Positions 44,126-57,100 of a stretch of 64,000 nucleotides of DNA are shown in pieces. A program made the position numbers and the translations under genes. A model generated the notes under the pieces. The model was not told the DNA's origin, made no database searches, and saw nothing but the letters and a program-made list of their open reading frames with translations. Numbering within the stretch: the first letter of the stretch is position 1; each line of letters starts with the position of its first letter. The DNA is from Plumapathes pennacea (lineage: Eukaryota > Cnidaria > Anthozoa > Antipatharia > Myriopathidae): the NCBI GenBank assembly GCA_964036295.1, contig OZ038462.1:27331759-27395758 (forward strand), in the 5' to 3' direction.

Positions 44126-45248
44126 TTGATGTGCTACAGCTACTTGAACATGATGCACACGCTGGGAAGATGAGATAAGGCTATTACGCTGTCTTACAGC
44201 TACTTAAGATGTCGGGTATTTCCCAGTCAATCCCATTACAAAATGACAACACAGTTCCTCCACAAAACATGTCAGCTTGAAAATTCACTCAACAAGGTTG
44301 CCAGGTTGTATAGAAAGCGTCACACAAGTACTGTCACGCGCATCGGAAAGCAATGAAAACTGGGTTGTTGCAAACGAAGAATATTCCTACGGGGCCTTCG
44401 ATAATTGTTTTCTCTCAATTATTATAATACACTTTTTCGTGAATATCTGTTTGACCAAAATTAGAAGAAAAGAGGGCAAGAAAAATAAAGGGAGCTCTTG
44501 GATCCGTCATTTGCAAAAACTGACTCGGCTATAATATCTTTTGCATATAAACGCACGACAAAAGTTCCTCTCCCGGGACCCCGCGTGTCTCTATTCATTG
44601 TACTAATGACGTCACAAGCGCACTGGCCACGGGCCTGTCTTGTTATTATTAAAAAGAAAAGAAAAGACAGACAGACAGCTGTATTCGGTGGGCAGACCCA
44701 GTCAGAGTGCCACATTTCTGGTGTTTCCTTGCCATAAAAGTTGAGGGGACCACGAACAGCTGTTTTAAAACTCAATCCGAACTCAATTTCATTTAGAACT
44801 CGAAATATGTTTGGTTCATGCAAAACTTTCATTGGAATATGCACTTTTTTCTGCCACCAATAGTATCAAGCTTTCTTCGTAATTTTTTTCAGTTTTCTCG
44901 GCAACAAGATGGCATGACTCCGATCACGTGTCAGCAGGAGAAACCCTGAAGATGAAACTAGACGAGTTGTACCAACATTTTGTGGCCTATCAAACTTAGA
45001 AGCACGCGTACCCCAATGTATGCATACTGTTTTGGATACAATGGCATGCATGAGAACTGGTCTCTTGACAAACACTGGCTGTTTTGACATATTCTTGCCT
45101 CCTCTGAATTGTGACTTTCTTGAAATTTAGACAAAACTTATCAAAACTTAAGAAGTACCTGAAAACTGGCCGAGTATTAAAAAAACGCCTTTCAGAAAGA
45201 GAAGTTAGTTATAACGTGTGGTAAAAAAGAAGCCTCGTTATAACTGAC

Positions 45249-46177
45249 CTGCTGTCACCCTTAAGCTGTGATGTTAGGACGGTGTAGAGTGGCATCCACT
45301 CGAATACAATTGGCTCTGCCTCCTCGCCTTTTCCCTCACGGAGAAACTTGTCTATTTGATCCGGTGTTCTGGACTGCTTGTTTAGCATTTTGCCTTGCAT
45401 TTCAGAGCTCGCCCCTCGCACAGTCAGCCTGCTGCTTGAAGAGATCCTCGTTGCGGCCTTCATATCCTTAGAATCAATACTTGCACATGGACCGGAGATG
45501 TTCACGCTTACCTTCATGACGTCTGGCGAAAAAAAATCAATGCATGCCTTGGCCGCAAATGATTTCTCAGAAAAAGAACTGGATGTGTGTACGACCTCCC
45601 ACTGAACCAAACTTGAACCGTAAACGACGCCGGTGGCAAGATGAGATCCATATTTTTCCATGAAATCCTTGTAGTCATCCCAAGAAGAGAACACCTCTGG
45701 TCTCGGTATGTTGGCCGGAAGCTTGTCAAAATCAGCAAGCATCTGTTTTGACAGTTGTTTTCTATTAATGCAATTCTTCGACAAGCTGGTCTTCTCTTTA
45801 CGACTTTTGATATCCAAAGAAGAACCGCGTGCTGTAGTATTTGTGCTCGTGACTGACAGGTAGTTCATCGTCCCGCTCAGGGAGAAGGCACTCCCAATGC
45901 TAAGTGTACCAAGACCAAGTGACGCTCCTACTTTGCTGTAGAACGAGGCGGTGTTCGCGTACGTGTTCATATTCTTGTCCGTTGTCTTATCGGGTGTGGT
46001 CGTGACGCATTCAGTCTCGGGAAGACTTTCAAAGATGTCAGCACCGTTGGCAAAGGAGTCCTTGAGGACGTTTTTGGTCGGCAGATAAAAACCTTCCCCC
46101 AGAGCAGGGTAATTAGGGGTGCCATCCGAATTGCTGAGTAGCAGCGCCATAAGGCAACACCAAAGTAGATACTTCAT
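45249..46177 (-). CDS. MACPF copy B, exon 1: signal peptide and MACPF domain
   Basis: The exon has 309 codons plus two bases and ends GCAG|GTCAGT; the joined product is about 483 residues. Signal peptide and YGSHLATG (176-183) are identical to copy A. The start and all splice signals are intact. Compared with A it differs at dozens of positions, compared with C at only a few, so B and C are recent duplicates. The secreted pore-forming fold is inferred from the family; target and trigger are unknown. Confidence 0.85.
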
Positions 46178-47364
46178 GATTCAGCGAACTGGAGATTCCT
46201 CGGAAAACTAGAAATAGCAATTTATGTCATTTAAGTAGTAACTCATAAACGTCCTATAGTATAATAACCCAATTCTTCATGCTTGCGACAGCAGAGATTC
46301 TGGTTTAAATTTGCTATTTAAGAAATGAAAACGGCGAAGTACCTCTCGGATCAATAGAGGGGGAAGCCATTGTGCCCCTTTATTCCGGGTGGTTTGTTAA
46401 GGTTTCGATAAAGGTTCGCGCGCCCTTTCGGGGAAAAAAATCATTGTAGTTAACGTACATACACGTATTGAATATCGTTGTAAAGGTCTTAGACGGGAGA
46501 TTACAAATCTGGTGTTACTGTTTTCAGCCATATTGAAGGTGAAGTACGATAGAGGTTAATTTGAAACTTTATTGTTTCGGAAACGGGAAACAGAACTTCT
46601 GTCGGTTTTGTTCGAAAATGCTAAAACAACTTTTTTCTGATACTCAATGAAGTTGACTAAAATACGTGTCAGCGAATTTTGTTTTAAGGGTTTTATTTTC
46701 ATTTAAAGTGGAGGGAGCCTTTCAGGACCCGTTTTTTATACAAACTATTTAATAAAAAATGAACGAAACAAAAAATAAAAAATCTCTGACGTGTGGTATT
46801 GGAGAAGAATGTGTTGTCTACAGCTCACGAAAATTTGAGCAATATAGACAAAAACGCTTGAAAGTTTTGTTTTCTGAAAGACCTGATTTTTCGCGAAAAT
46901 CTTTCATCGACCTGATCTAGATTGCACTCTACCATTAATGTGTATGAAAAAAGAAATACTATGTTAAATGCCCTTACAATTCCCTAAAATTGTGGAGATT
47001 TCGTTCTCGCCATGACATGGGAAATTGATGTGTTTCTGTCGTCCTCTTTAAGTTTTTATACATTTTGCCAGGTTTTTTTTAGCATTTTCCTAACTTAGAA
47101 GATTTCCACACAGTCATGCAATCGATTCACACTAACCTCGCAACTGATTCCTTCTTGAGGAGAAGACTACGTTGTTGTGACTGACTGACTGCCAAGACAC
47201 TGTGAGCGAATGATCAGCTTTCCCGTAGCGTTAGGTTTTATCAAGTTATTTTGTCAATCTTTAGGGCCATTGTTATCATGTAATGTCCTTAATAATGTAT
47301 AATGTCTAATGGATTAACTTGTGTTTTTAAATGAAAAACCCAACGATCCGTAAAGTAAAAGGCC
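46178..47364. other. Upstream flank of MACPF copy B
   Basis: The first 220 bases match the flank of the other copies. The rest is the repeated non-coding block seen at 11000-11900. No gene is seen. Confidence 0.4.
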
Positions 47365-47584
47365 CGCCACGGTCCGCAAGACGGTCAAAAACGTGCACAA
47401 ACCTACAAAGCCACATCAAGTCATAGCGAGATAGCCACAAAACCGTCGGTAGCTTTCACACGTGCTCCAATTCGCATCAAACTCCGCCAATCGAAGCGCA
47501 CGAAAAACGTGCATCGAACGTGAGAGAAATACGATTTTATTAAGGTTGGCATTATAAGTATTTCACCTAATTGGACTTTTATTT

Positions 47585-47711
47585 TAACCTACAAATTTGA
47601 CCTGCAAATTTAACCTGCAAATTTAACCTGCATATTTGACCTGCAAATTTAACCTGTAAATTTAACCTGCATATTTGACCTGCAAATTTAACCTGCAGGT
47701 TTAACCTGCCT
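47585..47711 (-). repeat. 13-bp minisatellite, unit B
   Basis: About nine units of AACCTGCAAATTT with variants (GACCTGCATATTT) occur in tandem. A shorter array is at the same place in unit C. Confidence 0.8.
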
Positions 47712-49153
47712 GTATTGTATTCTATTGTAATATTATATAATTGTACCCTTTTCCAGTGTTGAATCTTATGTTGCATCCCACATTATACCCTATTCCTATT
47801 ATTGTAATGATATTTGTACCCTATTCTGTAATAGGCATGGTAAATCTGGTTCACTTGTCTTAGATCCTCTCTAACTTCGTGTCAATATGTAACTCTGCCC
47901 GCCTCGATTAGCTTGTGCTACCAGCGGTGCAGTGTTTTTAGAAATGTATTCTGTAATGTAATATGAATAAAAAAAGCGTGCAAAGGTGTTAGGAATGTTA
48001 CTTTCCAGAAAGTTTCAAGCGATTTTGAGACTAAATAAGGCATTACGTCGGCCTGTAACAGAAGTTTTACGTTTTCTGCCTTTGCGGGGCCACATAAAAG
48101 GCTATCGGTTCAATCTAAGCTTTGGCAATGCATTGAATCATTGGATGTGTAACAAACTAGATGGCTTTGAATTTTATGACTCAGAACTGCGGTATAAGGC
48201 TGTTTCTTTATTTTGCGTTCAGGCAATGTTGGACAAAATTGTTGACACGTGCAGCCCCCTCCATCAATCAATGTCGATCGTCTGATTATTAAGGCTCGGT
48301 TTCCGGTGAGAATCCTTGCAGAACTGACATCCTAGCTTGAGAAACAACGCGTGCGCGTGTAAATTGTTCGGAGACGAAGTGCTGCTCGATGTTTTTGTTT
48401 TGATGTAAAACTTTGAAGCCATATAATGAAGCGGCTCGGTTCGTACGGTCAAAACCTTCGGCAGTAATTTCTCCGTACAGACCTTACGCTCGGTCAATAA
48501 GAAGTATATAATAAAGTATGCATACTAGTTCCTAAGTCATTTCACAAGAACCAGGAACACCAGGAAAGAGCATTCTTAAATCTCACTACATCACCCAATC
48601 TCATACCCAGACCATCTCAGAATTTGGTTGCAAAGTCATCGTTGGGTCAAGTAGTGCAAACGTATAGCTAGTGAACTGGTGCTTCATCTTGCTATATTCG
48701 CTGCCTTATATGTAGGTACAATCAACTGGGCCCCTGCAAACTTTATTGTTTGCGGTGAAAACTCCGCGCCATGTCTGACCGTTGGTGTAGTTTCGGTCGT
48801 TTGCATTGTATTTGAAATAACCAATCAGGATCATCCAAAAATCGTATCTCTAGAGCTTTTGATTTCGTCGGGTATACGCGTAAGACATCAGAAGGTCTGG
48901 GTACAAGATTGTACATCACTCCGTGCATTCTCTTCATTTGAGAGAATTTGAGTAAAAGTATCTGGAGATCGTTTGAGAGGCGACCATCAGCAGTCAGTCA
49001 ATCAATCGTTGGTATACATTTAATTACTTTCGGATATTAGTTTCCTTTGACATTTAAATAATTTTCTCTCAAAGGTGGTTACATTCTCTTTTACTTCGGA
49101 CGACAATGAATCACTTATACTGGTGTTTCTATTAGCGACCGATGCTAAAGTAG

Positions 49154-49673
49154 TCATGTACTGTCCATGTAGCGGTGGCCCTCGTCTTTTTTGTGGTGTT
49201 CCTTTGATCTTCGGTTGTGGTCGGGCAGCTTATGGGGTCCCTCGTCGAGCTCCACGGCGTCGCTGGGTGCTTTGTAGGACCAAACTGTCACCCATGGTGA
49301 AGCCAAATGTCCGACCTGACACTTACATTTACCGTAGAATTTGCAGCTTCGGTTGACTCCTTTGTTCTTAGCCTCTCCCTTCTTCCTGCTAAACCTGATC
49401 TTGCGATCTTCCTTTGTTACTCCACGATACATGACCACATCAGTATCCACGCAGCTACTTCCATAGCAATAACAACCTAATCCTTTGAAATGGCAGTCAC
49501 TGTGTTTTTGACACCCTATCCCCGGAACTTGACATTCGTAATCTGGCCTTTCGGGCGTTCCAGTCATCACGAACCTACGCAGGATTACGTCACCTTCCTT
49601 AAGAGATTCACAGCCGTAACTTAGCATCCCTTCATAGAACATTTTTAGATTGGTGGCCTTGATGTACCTGTCA
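49154..49673 (-). CDS. MACPF copy C, exon 2: cysteine-rich C-terminal exon
   Basis: The acceptor, phase, cysteine block and final residues match copy B. One codon is missing near RSCKFYGKC, in frame. The intron to exon 1 is 1,036 bases. Confidence 0.75.
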
Positions 49674-50709
49674 CTGAAGAAAAACGTAGAACACGTCGTA
49701 TTCAGTAAACTTCATAGTTTGTATGCCGCGTAGTTGAGAAAGAATCATTCGCCTACCTGTGAATACTAACCGGCACAAAAGAGGCAGCTAAAAAAGGTTT
49801 TTATTATCAGGGAGCGTATCTTTATAATTCTCTGCCCACAATTCTTCAGACAATATCGACCGCCAAAGAACGCTATCAGTCTATAATTATGTAATTATTT
49901 TAAATCCTAAGAGTTCTTAGATATGATATATAAGTGTCTTAGTGGCTTTAGTGTGCTTTTCAAAGGTTTTAGGAAGCTTATTATTACAGTAATTTTCTAT
50001 CTTTAGAATAGAGTTTCTATTTTATTTTAGATTTTGTGTTTAAACAGGGCTGCCATTGATAACAGTGATGTCACTGAAGGCATCACCCTGTATTTGTATT
50101 ATTATTATTAAAAAGAAAAGAAAAGACAGACAGACAGCTGTACTCGGTGGGCAGACCCAGTCAGAGTGCCACATTTCTGGTGTTTCCTTGCCATGAAAGT
50201 TGAGGGGACCACGAACAGCTGTTTTAAAACTCAATCCGAACTCAATTTCATTTAGAACTCGAAATATGTTTGGTTCATGCAAAACTTTCATTGGAATATG
50301 CACTTTTTTCTGCCACCAATAGTATCAAGCTTTCTTCGTAATTTTTTTCAGTTTTCTCGGCAACAAGATGGCATGACTCCGATCACGTGTCAGCAGGAGA
50401 AACCCTGAAGATGAAACTTAGACGAGTTGTACCAACATTTTGTGGCCTATCAAACTTAGAAGCACGCGTACCCCAATGTATGCATACTGTTTTGGATACA
50501 ATGGCATGCATGAGAACTGGTCTCTTGACAAACACTGGCTGTTTTGACATATTCTTGTCTCCTCTGAATTGTGACTTTCTTGAAATTTAGACAAAACTTG
50601 TCAAAACTTAAGAAGTACCTGAAAACTGGCCGAGTATTAAAAAAAAGGCCTTTCAGAAAGAGAAGTTAGTTATAACGTGTGGTAAAAAAGAAGCCTCGTT
50701 ATAACTGAC

Positions 50710-51638
50710 CTGCTGTCACCCTTAAGCTGTGATGTTAGGACGGTGTAGAGTGGCATCCACTCGAATACAATTGGCTCTGCCTCCTCGCCTTTTCCCTCAC
50801 GGAGAAACTTGTCTATTTGATCCGGTGTTCTGGACTGCTTGTTTTGCATTTTGGCTTGCATTTCAGAGCTCGCCCCTCGTACAGTCAGCCTGCTGCTTGA
50901 AGAGATCCTCGTTGCGGCCTTCATATCCTTAGAATCAATACTTGCACATGGACCGGAGATGTTCACGCTTACCTTCATGACGTCTGGCGAAAAAAAATCA
51001 ATGCATGCCTTGGCCGCAAATGATTTCTCAGAAAAAGAACTGGATGCGTGTGCGACCTCCCACTGAACCAAACTTGAACCGTAAACGACGCCGGTGGCAA
51101 GATGAGATCCATATTTTTCCATGAAATCCTTGTAGTCATCCCAAGAAGAGAACACCTCTGGTCTCGGTATGTTGGCCGGAAGCTTGTCAAAATCAGCAAG
51201 CATCTGTTTTGACAGTTGCTTGCTGTTAATGCAATTCTTCGACAAGCTGGTCTTCTCTTTACGACTTTTGATATCCAAAGAAGAACCGCGTGCTGTAGTA
51301 TTTGTGCTCGTGACTGACAGGTAGTTCATCGTCCCGCTCAGGGAGAAGGCACTCCCAATGCTAAGTGTACCAAGACCAAGTGACGCTCCTACTTTGCTGT
51401 AGAACGAGGCGGTGTTCGCGTACTTGTTTATATTCTCTTCCGTTGTCTTATCGGGTGTGGTCGTGACGCATTCAGTCTCGGGAAGACTTTCAAAGATGTC
51501 AGCACCGTTGGCAAAGGAGTCCTTGAGGACGTTTTTGGTCGGCAGATAAAAACCTTCCCCCAGAGCAGGGTAATTAGGGGTGCCATCCGAATTGCTGAGT
51601 AGCAGCGCCATAAGGCAACACCAAAGTAGATACTTCAT
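50710..51638 (-). CDS. MACPF copy C, exon 1: signal peptide and MACPF domain
   Basis: It has 309 codons plus two bases, all signals intact, with a product of about 482 residues when joined to 49154-49673. Signal peptide and YGSHLATG are as in the other copies. It is nearly identical to copy B, with scattered replacements such as those near residues 67-72. Confidence 0.85.
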
Positions 51639-53040
51639 GATTCAGCGAACTGGAGATTCCTCGGAAAACTAGAAATAGCAATTTATGTCATTTAAGTAAT
51701 AACTCATGAACGTCTTATGGTATAATAACCCAATTCTTCATGCTTGCGACAGCAGAGATTCTGGTTTAAATTTGCTATTTAAGAAATGAAAACGGCGAAG
51801 TACCTCTCGGATCAATAGAGGGGGAAGCCATTGTGCCCCTTTATTCCGGGTGGTTTGTTAAGGTTTCGATAAAGGTTCGCGCGCCCTTTCGGGGAAAAAA
51901 ATCATTGTAGTTAACGTACATACACGTATTGAATATCGTTGTAAAGGTCTTAGATGGGAGATTACAAATCTGGTGTTACTGTTTTCAGCCATATTGAAGG
52001 TGAAGTACGATAGAGGTTAATTTGAAACTTTATTGTTTCGGAAACGGGAAACAAAACTTCTGTCGGTTTTGTTCGAAAATGCTAAAACAACTTTTTTCTG
52101 ATACTCAATGAAGTTGACTAAAATACGTGTCAGCGAATTTTGTTTTAAGGGTTTTATTTTCATTTAAAGTGGAGGGAGCCTTTCAGGACCCGTTTTTTAT
52201 ACAAACTATTTAATAAAAAATGAACGAAACAAAAAATAAAAAATCTCTGACGTGTGGTATTGAGAGGAAAAGAATGTGTTGTCTACAGCTCACGAAAATT
52301 TGAGCAATATAGACAAAAACGCTTGAAAGTTTTGTTTTCTGAAAGACCTGATTTTTTGCAAAAATCTTTCATCGATCTGATCTAGATTGCACTCTACCAT
52401 TAACGTGTATGAAAAATGTAATACTATGTTAAATGCCCTTACAATTCCCTAAAATTGTGGAGATTTCGTTCTCGCCATGACATGGGAAATTGATGTGTTT
52501 CTGTCGTCCTCTTTAAGTTTTTATACATTTTGCCAGGTTTTTTTAGTATTTTCCAAACTTAGAAGATTTCCACACAGTCATGCAATCGATTCACACTAAC
52601 CTCGCAACTGATTCCTTCTTGAGGAGAAGACTACGTTGTTGTGACTGACTGACTGCCAAGACACTGTGAGCGAATGATCAGCTTTCCCGTAGCGTTAGGT
52701 TTTATCAAGTTATTTTGTCAATCTTTCGGGCCATAATGTTATCATGTAATGTCCTTAATAATGTATAATGTCTAATGGATTAACTTGTGTTTTTAAATGA
52801 AAAACCCAACGATCCGTAAAGTAAAAGGCCCGCCACGGCCCGCAAAAACGGTCAAAAACGTGCACAAACCTACAAAGCCACATCCAGTCATAGCGAGATA
52901 GCCACAAAACCGTCGGTAGCTTTCACGCGTGCTCCAAATCGCATCAAACTCCGCCAATCGAAGCGCACGAAAAACGTGCATCGAACGTGAGAAAAATATG
53001 ATTTTATTAAGGCTGGCATTGAAAGTATTTCACCTAATTG
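51639..53040. other. Upstream flank of MACPF copy C
   Basis: It is the counterpart of 46178-47580. No gene is seen. Confidence 0.4.
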
Positions 53041-53041
53041 G

Positions 53042-53145
53042 ACTTTTATTTTAACCTACAAATTTGACCTGCAAATTTAACCTGCAAATTTAACCTGCAT
53101 ATTTGACCTGCAATTTTAACCTGCAGGTTTAACCTGCCAACCTGC
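53042..53145 (-). repeat. 13-bp minisatellite, unit C
   Basis: About six units are of the same type as 47585-47711. Extra sequence up to 53570, including CACGTCCCC-type repeats near 53290-53330, is absent from unit B. Confidence 0.75.
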
Positions 53146-54360
53146 AACTTGCGGATTGTCCTGTTCGTTCACGAGACGCCTTGAATTTTATGAGCGCTTC
53201 GAGTAAATGGAATTATCTGTTCTGTGTATAAGTTCCAAGCTGATAGGCGAAAAACTGAGGGAGTTAGAAGGGTTTTTGTTTTGAAGGTCACGTCCCCCGC
53301 GTCCCCAAGGTCACGTCCCCACGTCCCCAAGGTCATGTAAAAATATGGAATGAGATCTCTGATGACATTCAGAAACAACCCAAGCCTTCATTCAATGCAA
53401 AGATAAACAAAATGCTTTTTCAAGTCTTAGAAAAAGAGGACTTATGTTGATGTCCCAACCTTAATCAAAACAATTAAGTTACTTAGAAATATAGAATCTA
53501 GTTCTTAAAGTACAGAAACTTGAATTACTTTATCTGTGTTTACGTGTTTACTTGTCTCTAACCCCTGTATTGTATTCTATTGTAATATTATATAATTATA
53601 CCCTTTTCCAGTGTTGAATCTTATGTTGCATCCCACATTATACCCTATTCCTATTATTGTAATGATATTTGTACCCTATTCTGTAATAGGCATGGTAAAT
53701 CTGGTTCACTTGTCTTAGATCCTCTCTAACTTCGTGTCAATATGTAACTCTGCCCGCCTCGATTAGCTTGTGCTACCAGCGGTGCAGTGTTTTCAGAAAT
53801 GTATTCTGTAATGTAATATGAATAAAAAAAGCGTGCAAAAGTGTTAGGAATGTTACTTTCCAGAAAGTTTCAAGCGATTTTGAGACTAAATAAGGCATTA
53901 CGTCGGCCTGTAACAGAAGTTTTACGTTTTCTGCCTTTGCGGGGCCACATAAAAGGCTATCAGTTCAGTGTAAGCCTTGGCAATGCATGGGACCGTTGGA
54001 TGTGTAACAAACTAGATGGCTTTCAATTTTATGACTCGGAACTGAGGTATAAGGCTGTTTCTCTATTTTGCTTTCAGGCAATGTTGGACAAAATTGTTGA
54101 CACGTGCAGCCCCCTCCACCAATCAATGTCGATCTTCTAATTTTTAAGGCTCGGTTTCCTGTTAGAATCCTTGCAGAACTGACATCCTAACTTGAGAAAC
54201 AACGCGTACGCGTGTAAATTGTTCGGAGACGAAGTGCTGCTCGATGTTTGTTTTGATGTAAAACTTTGAAGCCATATAATGAAGCGGCTCGGTTCGTACG
54301 GTCAAAACCTTGGGCGATAATTTCTCCGTACAGACCTTACGCTCGGTCAATAAAAAGTAT

Positions 54361-56189
54361 CAAGAGAGGATGATATAAGAGAAGGACACCCCCATACATG
54401 GGTCTCTTCCAAGGATAATTTTTTTCGGTCTATTTTTAGACTGAAGAGTTTTTAAGGATCAATACCCTATTGGTCAGTTCGTGTTACGTCATTCGGCAAC
54501 ATGGCGTTGATAGTTTCCTTGTGACCCGAAGAATTTTGTATTTATGTAGTACAAACGGGAAAAAGTAAGAAAGACGATGGTGTTGGTTGGTAGCCGCTGA
54601 AGATGGAACTGGAATTTTGACCCCCGAAATGGGATCTGTCAAAAAGTCAAGTTTGGTAGAATAGTCGAGCTCTCTCTCTGACCAAGCGTGAAAGGAAACG
54701 AAACTGACGAGCAGCCCAGCAAAAACGGGAGCTCTTCAGTCAACCAATGAGCGACAGTTAACAAGAAAACGGGGAAGAAAACGGGTTCGTCGATGTATAT
54801 ATTTAATACACACAGATCATCATATGCGAAATGTGTTTTGTCACAAGCAAATCTGCTTGAAGTAGATGAATCGTCCAGGAGGCATTCACCAAGTAAATGC
54901 CGAAGTCAGAAAGAAAAGCTAGTTTCGTACATTGTTGAAAGAACATTTATTCTCCTTCAGAAAAGCATTGCCAATTTTCATTGCCAAAATTTTAGATTTG
55001 AGTGACAGATTTGAAAGCAACAACAGTCTTTCACAATATTTCTAAAACAAGGCTAAAACATTGAAAACATATACATTCTAGCTATAGCAAAGATAATAGA
55101 GTTGAAATCAAACTCATGCAGTCTTCATGTAGTCAATCAGAGCAGCTGCTGGTTGTAACCACCAAAATTACCACCACGAAAAAAAGTTTTGAAAAGCAGA
55201 AAGACATGATTCCACAAAAGGTCTTATAAAAGCCACAATTTGTTTGTGTTCCACTTGCAACCTTCACATAAAACAGAACGAAATCACAGGGGAAACATGT
55301 TGGCATTTGTAAATTATAGATACAATTTCTTGACCAATGCTTACACTGACTTCGTTGTGTTCAAATTTTGCTTGTTTATAGAATTTTCCAGAGGACAAGC
55401 AGTACTTCAAAAATACAGAAAATAGCAAAACATCCATCCATACTAACTGAAATTGGTATACTCACAGTAATAATTTAGTTCAAATAAAACGACAGATTTC
55501 TAGCAGACTAAAAAATCACCTAAACTGACTCCTGACTCCTGAGAGCTCAAGATACAAATTATTTTAGTCAGGTGGCAAATTCCCCTTTCTGCATTAGCGT
55601 AGAAACTTTGGAAAAGCAATTAGCCCGAAGAAAGAGGTCAAGAACAACAGACAATGTATTTCAACCGTGCAGACATACTGTTACAACTTGAAGGAACAAT
55701 CAAATGAAAGAACAGAAAGCGTTTTAGTTCTTACTTGTTTCCGTGTTTCGGCAAATCTCTTGTCCGAGTTTCTTGTGTCCGCTGCTCTGCTTGCGGTTAG
55801 ACCGAAGATTTCCGTTTGTTTGATTCACTTCATGGCACAAATATCCCTGCTCGAGAGAATATTTGGAAATTGCTAATACTGAAGTAAAATCAGGGCCCGA
55901 TTGTTTAAGAGTGGTTAGCGTTATCCACCGGGTAAATCCTTATCCAGTTGAGAAAATGAGTTTAAATGTTAACACTTAACCACTGGATAGCGATTTATCC
56001 GGTGAATAGCGTTATACACTCTTTGAACAACCGGGCCCAGAAGTGAAAATCTTTCGATTGTTTGCACGCCACGCAGGAGTAGAGGTCGCGCGGTCATGGG
56101 GCGAGATAAAAATAGATTTTTAAGGCTAATAGATTGAAAATAATTATCATGGGGCGCGGGGTGTCCTTCTCTTATATCATCCTCTCTTG
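54361..56189. mobile_element. 1,829-bp DNA element with 31-bp termini
   Basis: The termini begin CAAGAGAGGATGATATAAGA and are complementary for about 31 bases. The flanks AAAGTAT (54354-54360) and GAAGTAT (56190-56196) form a 7-bp duplication with one change. Units A, B and C have a single GAAGTAT here. No transposase is recognised, so it is probably non-autonomous. A 7-bp duplication with CA ends could fit P-type or hAT-type elements. Confidence 0.75.
55893..56038. mobile_element. Palindromic MITE, 146 bp, in the 1.8-kb element
   Basis: GGGCCCGATTGTTTAAGAG opens it and CTTTGAACAACCGGGCCC closes it. The interior (GGTTAGCGTTATCC, GGATAGCGATTTATCC) also folds back. Confidence 0.7.
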
Positions 56190-56294
56190 GAAGTATATAA
56201 TCCCCGAACGAAGTGAGGGAAATAATCACGACGCTAATGCAGCAAAATCTCCTTGTGAAGACTCCAAGCGTGTCGCCATCTCGAAATTTAATGT

Positions 56295-56296
<2 letters not shown>

Positions 56297-56349
<53 letters not shown>
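56297..56349 (+). repeat. GT microsatellite, about 26 units
   Basis: An uninterrupted GT run lies about 100 bases inside the Helitron 4 5' end. Confidence 0.9.
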
Positions 56350-56350
<1 letters not shown>

Positions 56351-56579
56351 TACGACCTCGTCCCAAGGCCCTCCGCGTCTAGCGACCAATGCAGGCGAGG
56401 TTACATCGGCAGCTAACTGTAATCCGCCATTTTCTTGGTGACATGCGGTAGAGTAGAACTGAAGTGATTTTGTACAACAAGATGCAGATACAAGGCCAAG
56501 CAGTTTGACGGACGGCTGTAAATTGCCCGGATATGTTGCCAGTGCATGGGAGGCAAGCTTTACTAGTCGGATTCTTTAA

Positions 56580-57100
56580 AGTGCCTATAAGCCTTCAGAC
56601 GTTACGTTTTTATATGAAAGTAGGAAGTAATCTAAATAACTTATGGCCAAAGAAACTCCGCTCCGAAGCGTTTTTATATATTTTTCCGCCCGGCAAACAT
56701 GCGATTTTGACCCCCATTTTGAATCTGACCGCGCAAAGTTTTTCGATCGAGAGCCTGGGTTATGACGTCAGAGGAGGGATTCGTTTCTTGTCAAACAAAA
56801 CTTTCACACAGATTTTGCAGTTGGCGAGGTGAGAATTATGCCTCATAGATGTGTTGTCGAGAAAAACGTAACCAAGGGAAAAAACAACTAAGGCAAAGAG
56901 ACGCCAAAGCGATGCCAGTCCCTTCTCTGACGTCACAGACCCAGTCTCCCATGTCGCTCGGTCAAGATTTCGGAATTCTGAATTCAACCGCGTGAAAAAA
57001 GTATAAGAACGCTTCGGAACGGAGTTTCTTTGAGTATAAGTTGCTTAGATCACTTCCTACTTTCATATAAAAACGTAACGTCTGAAGGCTTATAGGCACT
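56580..57100. mobile_element. TTAA-flanked MITE with AGTGCCTATAAGCC termini, 521 bp
   Basis: Arms of about 50 bases pair (AGTGCCTATAAGCCTTCAGA and complement), and inner arms (AAAGAAACTCCG) pair again. TTAA stands on both sides (56576-56579, 57101-57104). Confidence 0.75.

Larger units (their letters stand above)
41635..44643. mobile_element. 3.0-kb insertion in the MACPF copy B intron
   Basis: Copy C is collinear up to 50100 and resumes at 50101, so this block is extra in B (or lost in C). It opens with the perfect 18-bp palindrome GCTTGTGACGTCACAAGC, and TGACGTCACAAGC recurs near its right end at 44607-44619. It contains a remnant with a 2A-like motif (42803-42967) and the MITE at 43793-44125. 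The element class is not resolved. Confidence 0.6.
47988..53842. repeat. Tandem duplication unit C (about 5.86 kb)
   Basis: The same junction sequence (AATAAAAAAAGCGTGCAAA, then GTGTTAGGAATGTTAC) stands at the B/C border near 47988 and the C/D border near 53842. The whole interval between is one repeat unit carrying MACPF copy C. This points to unequal exchange. Confidence 0.7.
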
